From NCBI RefSeq assembly GCF_029543245.1, contig NZ_JARQWV010000002.1:124001-188000 (forward strand): a stretch of 64,000 bases of DNA. The letters run 5' to 3'. This DNA is from Caulobacter endophyticus. GTDB taxonomy: Bacteria; Pseudomonadota; Alphaproteobacteria; Caulobacterales; Caulobacteraceae. A program made the translations under genes and the position numbers. The notes under the pieces are model-generated. The model was not told where the DNA came from. It did not search any database and saw only the letters and a list, made by a program, of their open reading frames with translations. Below, piece by piece: positions 1-7,020 of the stretch (position 1 is its first letter; every line of letters begins with the position of its first letter).

Positions 1-1
1 C

Positions 2-1402
2 GGCTACGAGCAAGGCCACACCGAGTACGTCTACCAGTACGTGGAAGGCTCGATCAGCGGCGACCTGTTCAAGCTGCCCGCCGGCATGGTCGGCGCCGCC
101 GTCGGCTTCCAGCTGCGCAAGGAAAGCCTGGACGACGTCCCGGGCTACAACAGCCGCAACAGCAACTACAACGGCGCCGCCGCCTCGGCCGAAACCCACG
201 GTTCGGACGAAGTGAAGGAACTCTTCGGCGAACTCGAAGTGCCGCTGCTGAAGAACCTGCCGTTCATCGACAACCTGACGCTGAACTACTCGGCTCGCTA
301 CTCGGACTACAAGTCGTACGGCTCGAGCAGCACCTACAAGGCCGGCCTGAAGTGGAACATCAACTCCACCTGGGCCCTGCGCGCCAACAAGGGCACCTCG
401 TTCCGCGCTCCGGCGCTGTACGAACTGTACCTCGGCTCGTCGACCAGCTTCCTGGCTCAGAGCACCGACCCCTGCTACCAGTACGGCACGACGGCGGGCG
501 TCACCGACCGCCAGAAGACCAACTGCGCGGCTCTGGGCATCGCTCCGAACTCGACGCACGGCCTCGCCGGCTCCTACACCATCTTCGCCAAGGGCGGCGT
601 TGGCTACCTGGAAGCCGAAGAGTCGGACAACAAGTCGATCGGCATCGTCTTCACGCCGAGCTTCATCGACCTGAACGTCTCGCTCGACTACTCGGAACTG
701 ACGGTCAACAATCAGGTGCAGCGCTACGGCGCTTCCAACATCCTGGACTCGTGCCTGGATGCGCCTGACTTCCCGACCAGCTCGTACTGCAGCCTGATCA
801 CCCGCAACACCGACGTCAATTCGGCCACCTTCGGCGCCGTTCTGACCGTGTCGGACGCGTACCTGAACGTGGCCAAGCAGTGGAACAACGCCATCGACCT
901 GAGCGCGGTGTACCGTCACGAGCTGCCGCACGGCACCCTGACCGTCACGGGCCAGTTCACCTGGACCCTCGACTGGTACACCCAGCTGACGGGCGGCGCT
1001 CCGGCGTTCAAGAACCAGGGCTTCACGGGTTACCCCGACTTCGCGGGCCGCACCGGCGTCGCGTACAACCAGGGTGACTGGACCGTGACCTGGGCCACCC
1101 AGATGATCGGCAAGACCTCGGACGTCGACGACGCCATCAGCGGCTACGGCACGGACCTCATCGCGTACCGTGACCAGACCGCCTACGTGAAGCGTCACAT
1201 CGAGTTCAACGCCACGCACGACATCTCGGTCCGTCGCAAGTTCGACGACATCACCGTGATCGCCGGCATCAACAACGTGTTCGACGAGCAACCGCCGTTC
1301 TACTCGACGTCGTCGGCGAGCCGCTTCTCGAACATGCGTCTGGCCTCGTCCTACGACATCCTCGGCCGTCGTATGTTCGTGAACGTCAGCAAGAAGTGGT
1401 AA
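2..1402 (+). CDS. TonB-dependent outer-membrane receptor, C-terminal part (cut by window edge)
   Basis: This is the carboxy-terminal 466 codons of a TonB-dependent receptor; the signal peptide, TonB box and plug lie to the left of the window. The open frame runs from the first bases without a start. The protein alternates short hydrophobic beta-strands with Gly/Asn/Tyr-rich turns. It carries the family block 'RANKGTSFRAPALYELY' and the late 'GINNVFDEQPPF' block, and it ends in Lys-Lys-Trp, an aromatic terminus of the kind used by the outer-membrane insertion machinery. Two Cys pairs in extracellular-type loops suggest disulfides. Such receptors import large substrates such as siderophores, cobalamin or oligosaccharides using TonB/ExbBD energy. 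The substrate cannot be told from this part. A strong terminator follows 27 bases after the stop. Confidence 0.93.
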   Translation, partial: GYEQGHTEYVYQYVEGSISGDLFKLPAGMVGAAVGFQLRKESLDDVPGYNSRNSNYNGAAASAETHGSDEVKELFGELEVPLLKNLPFIDNLTLNYSARYSDYKSYGSSSTYKAGLKWNINSTWALRANKGTSFRAPALYELYLGSSTSFLAQSTDPCYQYGTTAGVTDRQKTNCAALGIAPNSTHGLAGSYTIFAKGGVGYLEAEESDNKSIGIVFTPSFIDLNVSLDYSELTVNNQVQRYGASNILDSCLDAPDFPTSSYCSLITRNTDVNSATFGAVLTVSDAYLNVAKQWNNAIDLSAVYRHELPHGTLTVTGQFTWTLDWYTQLTGGAPAFKNQGFTGYPDFAGRTGVAYNQGDWTVTWATQMIGKTSDVDDAISGYGTDLIAYRDQTAYVKRHIEFNATHDISVRRKFDDITVIAGINNVFDEQPPFYSTSSASRFSNMRLASSYDILGRRMFVNVSKKW

Positions 1403-1429
1403 GAAAACCAGTCCTCTAAGAGGGTCGGG

Positions 1430-1462
1430 AAGGGCGGCGAGGGCGACCTCGCCGCCCTTTTT
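1430..1462 (+). terminator. Rho-independent terminator of the TonB receptor gene
   Basis: A perfect 13-bp stem (arms 1430-1442 and 1447-1459) with a GCGA tetraloop is followed by a T-rich tract. It lies just after the receptor stop codon. Confidence 0.9.
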
Positions 1463-1505
1463 CTTTGTCCGTTCGGGGCCTTGCCGCGCCCTCAATCCGT
1501 GCAGC

Positions 1506-1535
1506 CCCCCGCGAAGGCGGGGAAGCTCGGTGAAA
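1506..1535. repeat. Intergenic repeat, family C (single copy)
   Basis: The core CCCCGCGAAGGCGGGG is an inverted repeat followed by AAGCTCGGTGAAA. The same string occurs at 30745-30775, and the core recurs at 13951-14057 and 24886-24975. It is non-coding and sits between two terminators. Confidence 0.75.
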
Positions 1536-1562
1536 GCTGCGCGCGAGGACTGATGCATGAAC

Positions 1563-1596
1563 GAAAACAGCCGCCCGGGGCGACCCGGGCGGCTGT
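1563..1596 (-). terminator. Rho-independent terminator of the HWE kinase/receiver operon
   Basis: Read on the minus strand, a 13-bp stem (arms 1567-1579 and 1584-1596) with a 4-base loop is followed by TTTT. It lies about 30 bases beyond the stop of the receiver gene at 1629. Confidence 0.85.
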
Positions 1597-1628
1597 CTGT
1601 GTCTTGAAATCCGATGTGTGTCGGGCGG

Positions 1629-2006
1629 TCAGGCGACCTGGGCGGCCAGCCCTTCGAGCACGCGGCGCAGGTCGGCCTCGCGGAAGGGCTTCTGCAGCAC
1701 CGCCGAACCCTTGTGCGGTTCGGTCAGGCCCGCCTCGCCGTAGCCGCTGGCGAAGGCGAAGGGCACGCCGCGGGCCTTCAGGGCGTCGGCGACCGGGAAG
1801 ATCGGGCGGCCGCCCAGATTGACGTCGAGCAGGGCCGCGTCGATCTCGGCCGAGCCGGCCAGGCGCAGGGCCTCCTCGATCTCGGCGGCCGGGCCCACGA
1901 CCTCGCAGCCGAGATCGCCGAGCATGTCCTCGACCAGCATCGAGACGAGGGCCTCGTCTTCGACCACCAGTACCTTCAGGGCGGCGAGGGTCTTCATCTG
2001 TTTCAC
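1629..2006 (-). CDS. Single-domain response regulator (receiver only)
   Basis: A 125-residue stand-alone receiver domain without an output domain. The acidic pocket is E16/D17, the phospho-acceptor is D61 in 'AALLDVNL', the switch residue is S87, and the conserved lysine is K106 in 'LQKPF'. The stretch 'PFAFASGYGE' resembles the 'FAT GUY' receivers that work in the alphaproteobacterial general stress response. The gene starts with GTG at 2006, which overlaps the TGA of the upstream HWE kinase (GTGA), so the two are translationally coupled and are probably partners. An ATG three codons in (1997) is an alternative start. The likely role is to accept phosphate from the kinase and pass it on or act as a sink; this is inference from gene order and motif. 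Confidence 0.88.
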   Translation of the reverse strand: MKQMKTLAALKVLVVEDEALVSMLVEDMLGDLGCEVVGPAAEIEEALRLAGSAEIDAALLDVNLGGRPIFPVADALKARGVPFAFASGYGEAGLTEPHKGSAVLQKPFREADLRRVLEGLAAQVA

Positions 2007-3625
2007 GGCTCCAGGGCGGCGAGGGGCAGCGTCATGGCGCAGACCAGGCCGGATTGATCATAGGCGAGACGGACCACGCCGGACAACTCGCCGGCGAGGC
2101 CCTTCTCCAAAAGGCGGGCGCCGAAGCCGCGACGGCTCGGCGGGGTGACGCTTGGCCCGCCGCGTTCGGTCCAGCGCAGGACCAGGCGACCCGGCGCCTC
2201 GGGCGGGGCGATCGTCCAGGTGACGGCGACGCGGCCCTCGGGAGTCGACAGCGCGCCGTACTTGGCGGCGTTGGTCGCCAGTTCGTGCACGGCCATGCCG
2301 ACGGCGACGGTGGCCTTGGGATTGAGCCGCAGGTCGCGGTCGTAGTCGAACTCCAGCCGTTCACGGCCGGCGAACGCCTCGAGCTCGGCGTCGACGATCT
2401 CGCGCAGGCTGGCGCCCTCCCAGTTCTGCTCGGTCAGCAGGTTGTGGGTCTGGGAGAGGGCGATCAGCCGGGCCTCGAAGGCCTCGCGGAAGGCGGGCAG
2501 GTCCTCTGCGGCGCGCAGGGTCTGGGCGGCCATCGACTGGACGGTGACCAGGGTGTTCTTGACCCGGTGATTGAGCTCGTTGAGCAGCAGCCGCTGGCGC
2601 TCCTCGGCCCGCTTGCGCTCGGTGACGTCCAGCGACACCCCGGCCATGCGCCGCACGCCGCCGCCGATCACCGGGGTCTCGTCGCGCACGGCGGCCCGGC
2701 CGCGGGCGTGCACCCAGCGCGTCTCGCCGCTGGGGATCACCACGCGGTACTCGATGTCATAGTCGCCGCCCGTGCGGATGGCCTCGTCCATGGCCGCCAG
2801 CATCCGTTCGCGGTCGCTGGCGTGGATGGTCGCCACCAGGTCGTCGAAGCCGAAGTTCTGGTCGGGCGTGCGGCCGTAATTCGACTTGCAGATGTCCGAA
2901 GCGTCGTAGGCGCGGGTCTCGACGTCGAGCTCCCAAGAGCCCAGCCGGCCGGAATCGAGGGCGAACTTCAGGCGCTCCTCGGTGCGCCGGCGCTCGGTGA
3001 GTTCGCGATCGCCCGCCTCGCCCGCGCGGCTCCATTCGATGGCGACGGCGGCCTGGGCGGCCAGGCCGACGATCACCGTCTCGGCTCGCGAGTCGAACCG
3101 GCCGGGATCGCGATGGCCGAAGAAGAGGCCGCCCAGCACCAGGCCGTCGGCGGTCTTGACCGGGGCGGCCAGATAGCTGCGCACCGGCAGGTGGCCCTCG
3201 GGCATGCCCTTGCGCGGAACGTTCTGGCCATAGCGCGGGTCGGCGGTGACGTCGTCCGAACGCACCACGCCCGTGCCGTCGAAGGTGGGGGCGAAGATCG
3301 CCGTCTTGCGGGGCATCGGGAAGTCGGCGAACGCCTCGGGCGGCGCGCCGGCCAGGCCGTAGAGCATGTAGCTCTCTCCGGCCTTGTCGACGACGTTATA
3401 GAAGAAGGCTCCGAACTGGGCGCCGATCAGCTCGACGCCGCCGTCGATCACCGCCTGGACAGTCTCGCCCAGGCTCTGGTGCGCGCCGATGGCCGCGGCG
3501 ATGCGACTGAACGCCTGGTTACGGCGCACCTCGTCGGCATGCGCGGCCTGCGCTTCGGCCAGCCTTCGGCGGAGATCGGCAATCTCCTCCGTCGCGGACA
3601 CGGCGTCGGCCTCCAAAACGGTCAC
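2003..3625 (-). CDS. HWE-family sensor histidine kinase with GAF and PAS domains
   Basis: A 540-residue protein without membrane segments, so probably cytoplasmic. A short coiled coil (about 12-35) leads into a GAF domain (about 38-205), a PAS/PAC unit (about 220-340) and an HWE kinase core (345-540). The phospho-acceptor is H353 in 'NELNHRVKNTL', and the ATP-binding N-box is 'HELATNAAKYGALS' with N452. HWE kinases lack a normal F-box and often feed the general stress response. The start is GTG at 3625 behind a G-rich ribosome site (GGGGGGAG). A SigT/EcfG-type promoter lies at 3675-3699, which suggests that the kinase is itself induced by stress. The gene overlaps the downstream receiver. The sensed signal is unknown; GAF and PAS domains may bind a small ligand or cofactor. 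Confidence 0.92.
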   Translation of the reverse strand: MTVLEADAVSATEEIADLRRRLAEAQAAHADEVRRNQAFSRIAAAIGAHQSLGETVQAVIDGGVELIGAQFGAFFYNVVDKAGESYMLYGLAGAPPEAFADFPMPRKTAIFAPTFDGTGVVRSDDVTADPRYGQNVPRKGMPEGHLPVRSYLAAPVKTADGLVLGGLFFGHRDPGRFDSRAETVIVGLAAQAAVAIEWSRAGEAGDRELTERRRTEERLKFALDSGRLGSWELDVETRAYDASDICKSNYGRTPDQNFGFDDLVATIHASDRERMLAAMDEAIRTGGDYDIEYRVVIPSGETRWVHARGRAAVRDETPVIGGGVRRMAGVSLDVTERKRAEERQRLLLNELNHRVKNTLVTVQSMAAQTLRAAEDLPAFREAFEARLIALSQTHNLLTEQNWEGASLREIVDAELEAFAGRERLEFDYDRDLRLNPKATVAVGMAVHELATNAAKYGALSTPEGRVAVTWTIAPPEAPGRLVLRWTERGGPSVTPPSRRGFGARLLEKGLAGELSGVVRLAYDQSGLVCAMTLPLAALEP

Positions 3626-3674
3626 CTAGGCTCCCCCCTAGACCCCTGCGCGGACACTCCGGCGCGTCGTCCTC

Positions 3675-3699
3675 AACGCGCCGGAACCGCAGCGGTTCC
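3675..3699 (-). promoter_or_regulatory. SigT/EcfG-type general stress promoter
   Basis: On the minus strand the sequence reads GGAAC, 16 bases, CGTT, an exact match to the alphaproteobacterial EcfG (Caulobacter SigT) pattern GGAAC-N16/17-CGTT. It ends 49 bases before the GTG start of the HWE kinase, so the leader would be about 40 bases. The same bases contain two overlapping dyads (CCGGCGCG..CGCGCCGG and GGAACCGC..GCGGTTCC). Confidence 0.75.
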
Positions 3700-3784
3700 G
3701 CCGATCGTAAACAAGCTTGGCTTTTAGGGAAGCGGTGACGTGAAACGCTTGTCTCGCCCCGACGCGATAGGGAGGCGGATGGCC

Positions 3785-4900
3785 TCAGCCCGCCGCGCCC
3801 TCGGCCAGCAGGAAGGCGCGCAGCGGGGCCGGATCGACGCCCTTGGCGACGAAGGCCTCGCCGATCCTGCGCACCAGCACGAAGGTCAGGGCCCCGCCCT
3901 CGGCCTTCTTGTCCTGGCCCATGTGGGCGATCAGGGCGTCGGCGCCGAAGGGCTGGCTGCGCACCTCGGCCAGGGTGGTCGGCAGGCCCGAGGCCTTGAT
4001 CGCGGCCACGGCGCGGACGGCGTCCTGGGCCGGGCACAGGCCTTGCGAGGCCGAGAAGCGGAAGGCCTGGGCCATGCCCACGCCGACGGCCTCGCCGTGC
4101 TTGAGCGCGTCGCCGAAGCCCATCTCGGCCTCGATCGCGTGGCCGAAGGTGTGGCCGAGGTTGAGGAGGGCGCGGCGGCCGGCCTCCTTCTCGTCCTCGG
4201 CGACGATTTCGGCCTTCATTTCGACGCTGCGGCCGACGGCGCGGACCAGGGCTTCCGTGTCGCGTTCGAGCACGGCGTGGACGTTCTTTTCCAGCCACTC
4301 GAAGAAGTCGAAGTCGCCCAGCAGGCCGTACTTGATCACCTCGGCATAGCCGCAGGTCAGCTCGCGGGCGGGCAGGGTGGCCAGCACGTCGAGATCGGCC
4401 AGAACGAGGCGCGGCTGGTGGAAGGCGCCGATCAGGTTCTTGCCGCGCGGGGTGTCGATGGCGGTCTTGCCGCCGACCGAGCTGTCGACCTGGGCCAGGA
4501 GGGTGGTGGGGATCTGGATGAAGTCGACGCCGCGCTTGTAGATCGCCGCCGCGAAGCCGGCCAGGTCGCCGATCACGCCGCCGCCGAAGGCCACGATCAT
4601 GTCGCCGCGTTCCAGGTTCAGGGCCAGCAGCTGGTCCGACAGGTGGGCCAGGCCTTCGAAGCTCTTGGTCTCCTCGCCCGGCGGCAGCACGATGACGTCG
4701 ACCGCGGCGCCGGCCTTCTCCAGCGACACCGACAGCCGCTCGACATGGTGCTCGCCGACATTGGCGTCGGTGACCACGGCGCAGCGCTTGCGCTTGGACA
4801 GGAACGGCAGCACGTGCTCGCCGGCCTTGTCGATCAGGCCCGTGCCGATGACGACGTCATAGGCGCGATCGCCCAGGCCCACGGGAACGGTGCGGATCAC
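3785..4900 (-). CDS. aroB: 3-dehydroquinate synthase
   Basis: Catalyses the second step of the shikimate pathway, converting DAHP to 3-dehydroquinate with NAD and a divalent metal. At 371 residues it has normal length. The NAD-binding stretch '[20 protein letters not shown]' and the substrate loop '[11 protein letters not shown]' are intact, and the metal ligands are E187, H250 and H268 ('[12 protein letters not shown]', 'KHGEAVG'). The ATG is four bases after the stop of aroK, so the two form an operon; this aroK-aroB pairing is common in proteobacteria. Next downstream, after 159 bases, is the HWE kinase with its own promoter. Confidence 0.97.
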   Translation of the reverse strand: MIRTVPVGLGDRAYDVVIGTGLIDKAGEHVLPFLSKRKRCAVVTDANVGEHHVERLSVSLEKAGAAVDVIVLPPGEETKSFEGLAHLSDQLLALNLERGDMIVAFGGGVIGDLAGFAAAIYKRGVDFIQIPTTLLAQVDSSVGGKTAIDTPRGKNLIGAFHQPRLVLADLDVLATLPARELTCGYAEVIKYGLLGDFDFFEWLEKNVHAVLERDTEALVRAVGRSVEMKAEIVAEDEKEAGRRALLNLGHTFGHAIEAEMGFGDALKHGEAVGVGMAQAFRFSASQGLCPAQDAVRAVAAIKASGLPTTLAEVRSQPFGADALIAHMGQDKKAEGGALTFVLVRRIGEAFVAKGVDPAPLRAFLLAEGAAG

Positions 4901-4904
4901 GGTC

Positions 4905-5480
4905 TTACTCTCCGGTGGCGGACGCGGCGGCGAGGCGGCCCTGCAGGGCGGCGATGACGGCTTCGACGGCCACCATGTGGGGCGTGTCGCCGGTCTCGAC
5001 GGTCAGGTGGGCCTCGCCATAGGCGGGATAGCGGGTGACGGCCTGCTCGCGCAGGACGTCCATCGGGTCGCGGTTCTTCAGCAGGGGGCGGCCGTCCTTG
5101 CGGCCGACGCGGCGGGCCAGCAGCTCCAGGTCGGCCTTCAGCCAGATGGCGATGGCCTTGTCCTTGATCAGGGCGCGGGTCTCGGCGTTGACGAAGGCCC
5201 CGCCGCCGGTGGCCAGCACATGCGGCGGCTCGTCCAGCAGGCGGGCGATGACCCGGCGCTCGCCGTCGCGGAAGGCCTCCTCGCCCATCTCGGCGAAGAT
5301 TTCGGGGATAGAGCGGCCGGCGGCGCGCTCGACCTCGTTGTCGGCGTCGCGAAACGGCAGGTCCAGGGTGTTGGCCAAGCGCCGGCCGACGCTGGACTTG
5401 CCCACGCCCATCAGCCCGACCAGCACGATGGTCCGGTCACGGAGGTCTGGATAGCGGGGCGGAGCGAGTTCGGCGGTCAT
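4905..5480 (-). CDS. aroK: Shikimate kinase
   Basis: Phosphorylates shikimate to shikimate-3-phosphate with ATP. The chosen start (ATG at 5480, behind GGGGAAG) gives 191 residues. The frame stays open for about 80 codons further upstream, but that part reads through an intergenic repeat and is not protein-like. The P-loop is 'GLMGVGKSS' (22-30), the shikimate-binding '[10 protein letters not shown]' follows, and '[10 protein letters not shown]' is the conserved glycine loop. The lid region with 'GRKDGRPLL' is present. It is the first gene of the aroK-aroB operon. Confidence 0.95.
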   Translation of the reverse strand: MTAELAPPRYPDLRDRTIVLVGLMGVGKSSVGRRLANTLDLPFRDADNEVERAAGRSIPEIFAEMGEEAFRDGERRVIARLLDEPPHVLATGGGAFVNAETRALIKDKAIAIWLKADLELLARRVGRKDGRPLLKNRDPMDVLREQAVTRYPAYGEAHLTVETGDTPHMVAVEAVIAALQGRLAAASATGE

Positions 5481-5617
5481 GGTCGGCTTCCCCGATACAC
5501 GACCCGCGCCCGCGCCGCCACGCTTGGGACTGCGGTTATTCCTGGGGCGGGCGTTAGTTTTGGGGGAGGGGGCGGTGCTGGGGAGGTCTACATTCCCTCG
5601 CCATGGCCGGGAAGGCG

Positions 5618-5762
5618 CGGCCCCTCTCCCATAGGGAGAGGGAGGGGCCCGCCGCGAAGCGGTGGGAGGGTGAGGGGTTACGAGGTCGGACGATGTGCCG
5701 GCGCTCCGTCGAACGCCGTAACCCCTCACCCCGACCCTCTCCCTATGGGAGAGGGAGATCCC
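5618..5762. repeat. Intergenic repeat, family B, two inverted copies
   Basis: One arm (CCCTCTCCCATAGGGAGAGG, then GTGAGGGGTTACG) is repeated in inverted orientation (CGTAACCCCTCACCC, then CCCTCTCCCTATGGGAGAGG) with a spacer of about 25 bases. The right end lies one base before the porin stop codon. A related element is at 22183-22311. Confidence 0.8.
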
Positions 5763-5763
5763 T

Positions 5764-7020
5764 CTAGAACTGCGCCTTCACCTGCGCGCCTACGGCCAGG
5801 GCGTTGGGGGTGTCGCGATAGCCGAAGGCGCCGGGCTCGATGACGTACTGCACGTCGGGGCGGACGGTCAGCCAGCGAGTCGCCTGCCAGCCGTAGCTGA
5901 GCTCGATCGCGGTCTCGCCGACCGGTAGGGCGCCGTAGTCGACCGGCGTGGCGGCGGCGTCGACATAGGCCTGGCGCAGGCGTGGATTGAGCCGGGCATG
6001 GACCACGCCAAGGGCGATGGTGTCAGCGTCGCGGCCGCGGAAGGTTCCAGTCTTCACCAGGCCCGCCTCATACCAGCGGGTGATCGGGGCGGAGGCCTTG
6101 GGATTGCTGGTGAACTGGCCAAACAGCGACAGGCCCCGGTTTCCGCTTCCCTCGCGCCAGATCATCTGGTCGGCCAGCAGGTAGACGCCGTAGCGGCCCT
6201 TCACCGTTCCGGTCTCGCCCTGCCGCGTGACGCGCGAGCTGTCGTAATAGGCGCCCAGCTTGTAGTGGCCCGGCAGGCCGCCCTTTCCGCCGCGATCGTA
6301 TTCGACCTCCAGCGGCAGCATGACGCCGGTCGAGCCCGAGGCGAACGGCCGCCAGGCGTTACGCTTGTCGTTGAGGGCCGGGTTCACCTGGTAGACGCCG
6401 GTGCGCACGAGGACGTCGGGACGCACGGCATAGCGCGCCGCCACGCCCCAGCGGGCGTTGGGATAGTTGTACCAGCCACTGTCGCCCGACATCGACAGCG
6501 GGTGGGCGCAGAAGGCGGCGTTGACCAGGTTGCAGCCGATGGCCATGCCGCCCAGGTCGTTGCCCATGGCGAAGAAGCCGGCCCGCAGGTCCAGCCGCCC
6601 GCCGTCCAACTGCTGCTCGATGGAGAGCTCGGTCAGGCGGGTGTACTGGCCGCCATAAGCCTCCTGGATCGGCAGCCGGTTGCCGACCACGTCGGACGAT
6701 ACGCCCTTGCCGCGCCGGTCGTTGAAGGTCAGGTGCAGGATCCCGCCCGACCAGCCGGCCAGCTTGTCGAGGTCGAAGTCGGCGCCGACCCGGATCTGCT
6801 GGGTGTAGCCGCCGCCGCGCCGCAGGCCGCCGTCCAGCACGCTGAAGGTCTCCGAGACGTAGTCGCCCCGGAAGATGATCCCGTCTTCGGCCAGGTCGGT
6901 GCGCTGCCCGCCCCAATCGCCGGTCAGGGTGGTGCGTTCGCCGGCGAGGGCGGGCGAAGCGCAGGCCAGGGCCGCCGCGAGGCCCGCGGCGGCGCCCAGC
7001 CGTTCGATCAACCCGCTCAT
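5764..7020 (-). CDS. OprB-family carbohydrate-selective porin
   Basis: A 418-residue outer-membrane porin. A signal peptide (about 1-26, ending 'ACASPALA') precedes 'LTGDWGGQRTDLAEDGI', the typical start of an OprB barrel. Alternating beta-strands run to the end, with 'GLSLFGQF' and the late block 'ELSYGWQATRWLTVRPDVQYV' followed by a C-terminal 'KAQF' with terminal Phe. OprB porins admit glucose and related sugars to the periplasm. The ATG at 7020 overlaps the TGA of the upstream glucose dehydrogenase (ATGA), so porin and dehydrogenase are made together. The porin would bring sugar in and the dehydrogenase would oxidise it in the periplasm. Substrate choice is inferred from this pairing. Confidence 0.92.
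   Translation of the reverse strand: MSGLIERLGAAAGLAAALACASPALAGERTTLTGDWGGQRTDLAEDGIIFRGDYVSETFSVLDGGLRRGGGYTQQIRVGADFDLDKLAGWSGGILHLTFNDRRGKGVSSDVVGNRLPIQEAYGGQYTRLTELSIEQQLDGGRLDLRAGFFAMGNDLGGMAIGCNLVNAAFCAHPLSMSGDSGWYNYPNARWGVAARYAVRPDVLVRTGVYQVNPALNDKRNAWRPFASGSTGVMLPLEVEYDRGGKGGLPGHYKLGAYYDSSRVTRQGETGTVKGRYGVYLLADQMIWREGSGNRGLSLFGQFTSNPKASAPITRWYEAGLVKTGTFRGRDADTIALGVVHARLNPRLRQAYVDAAATPVDYGALPVGETAIELSYGWQATRWLTVRPDVQYVIEPGAFGYRDTPNALAVGAQVKAQF

Noticed and set aside
2054..3727. A 557-codon open frame on the plus strand
   Set aside because: It is antisense to the HWE kinase and has no recognisable domain.
5618..5762. CRISPR-like repeated sequence
   Set aside because: There are only two copies, in inverted and not direct orientation, without regular spacers or cas genes.
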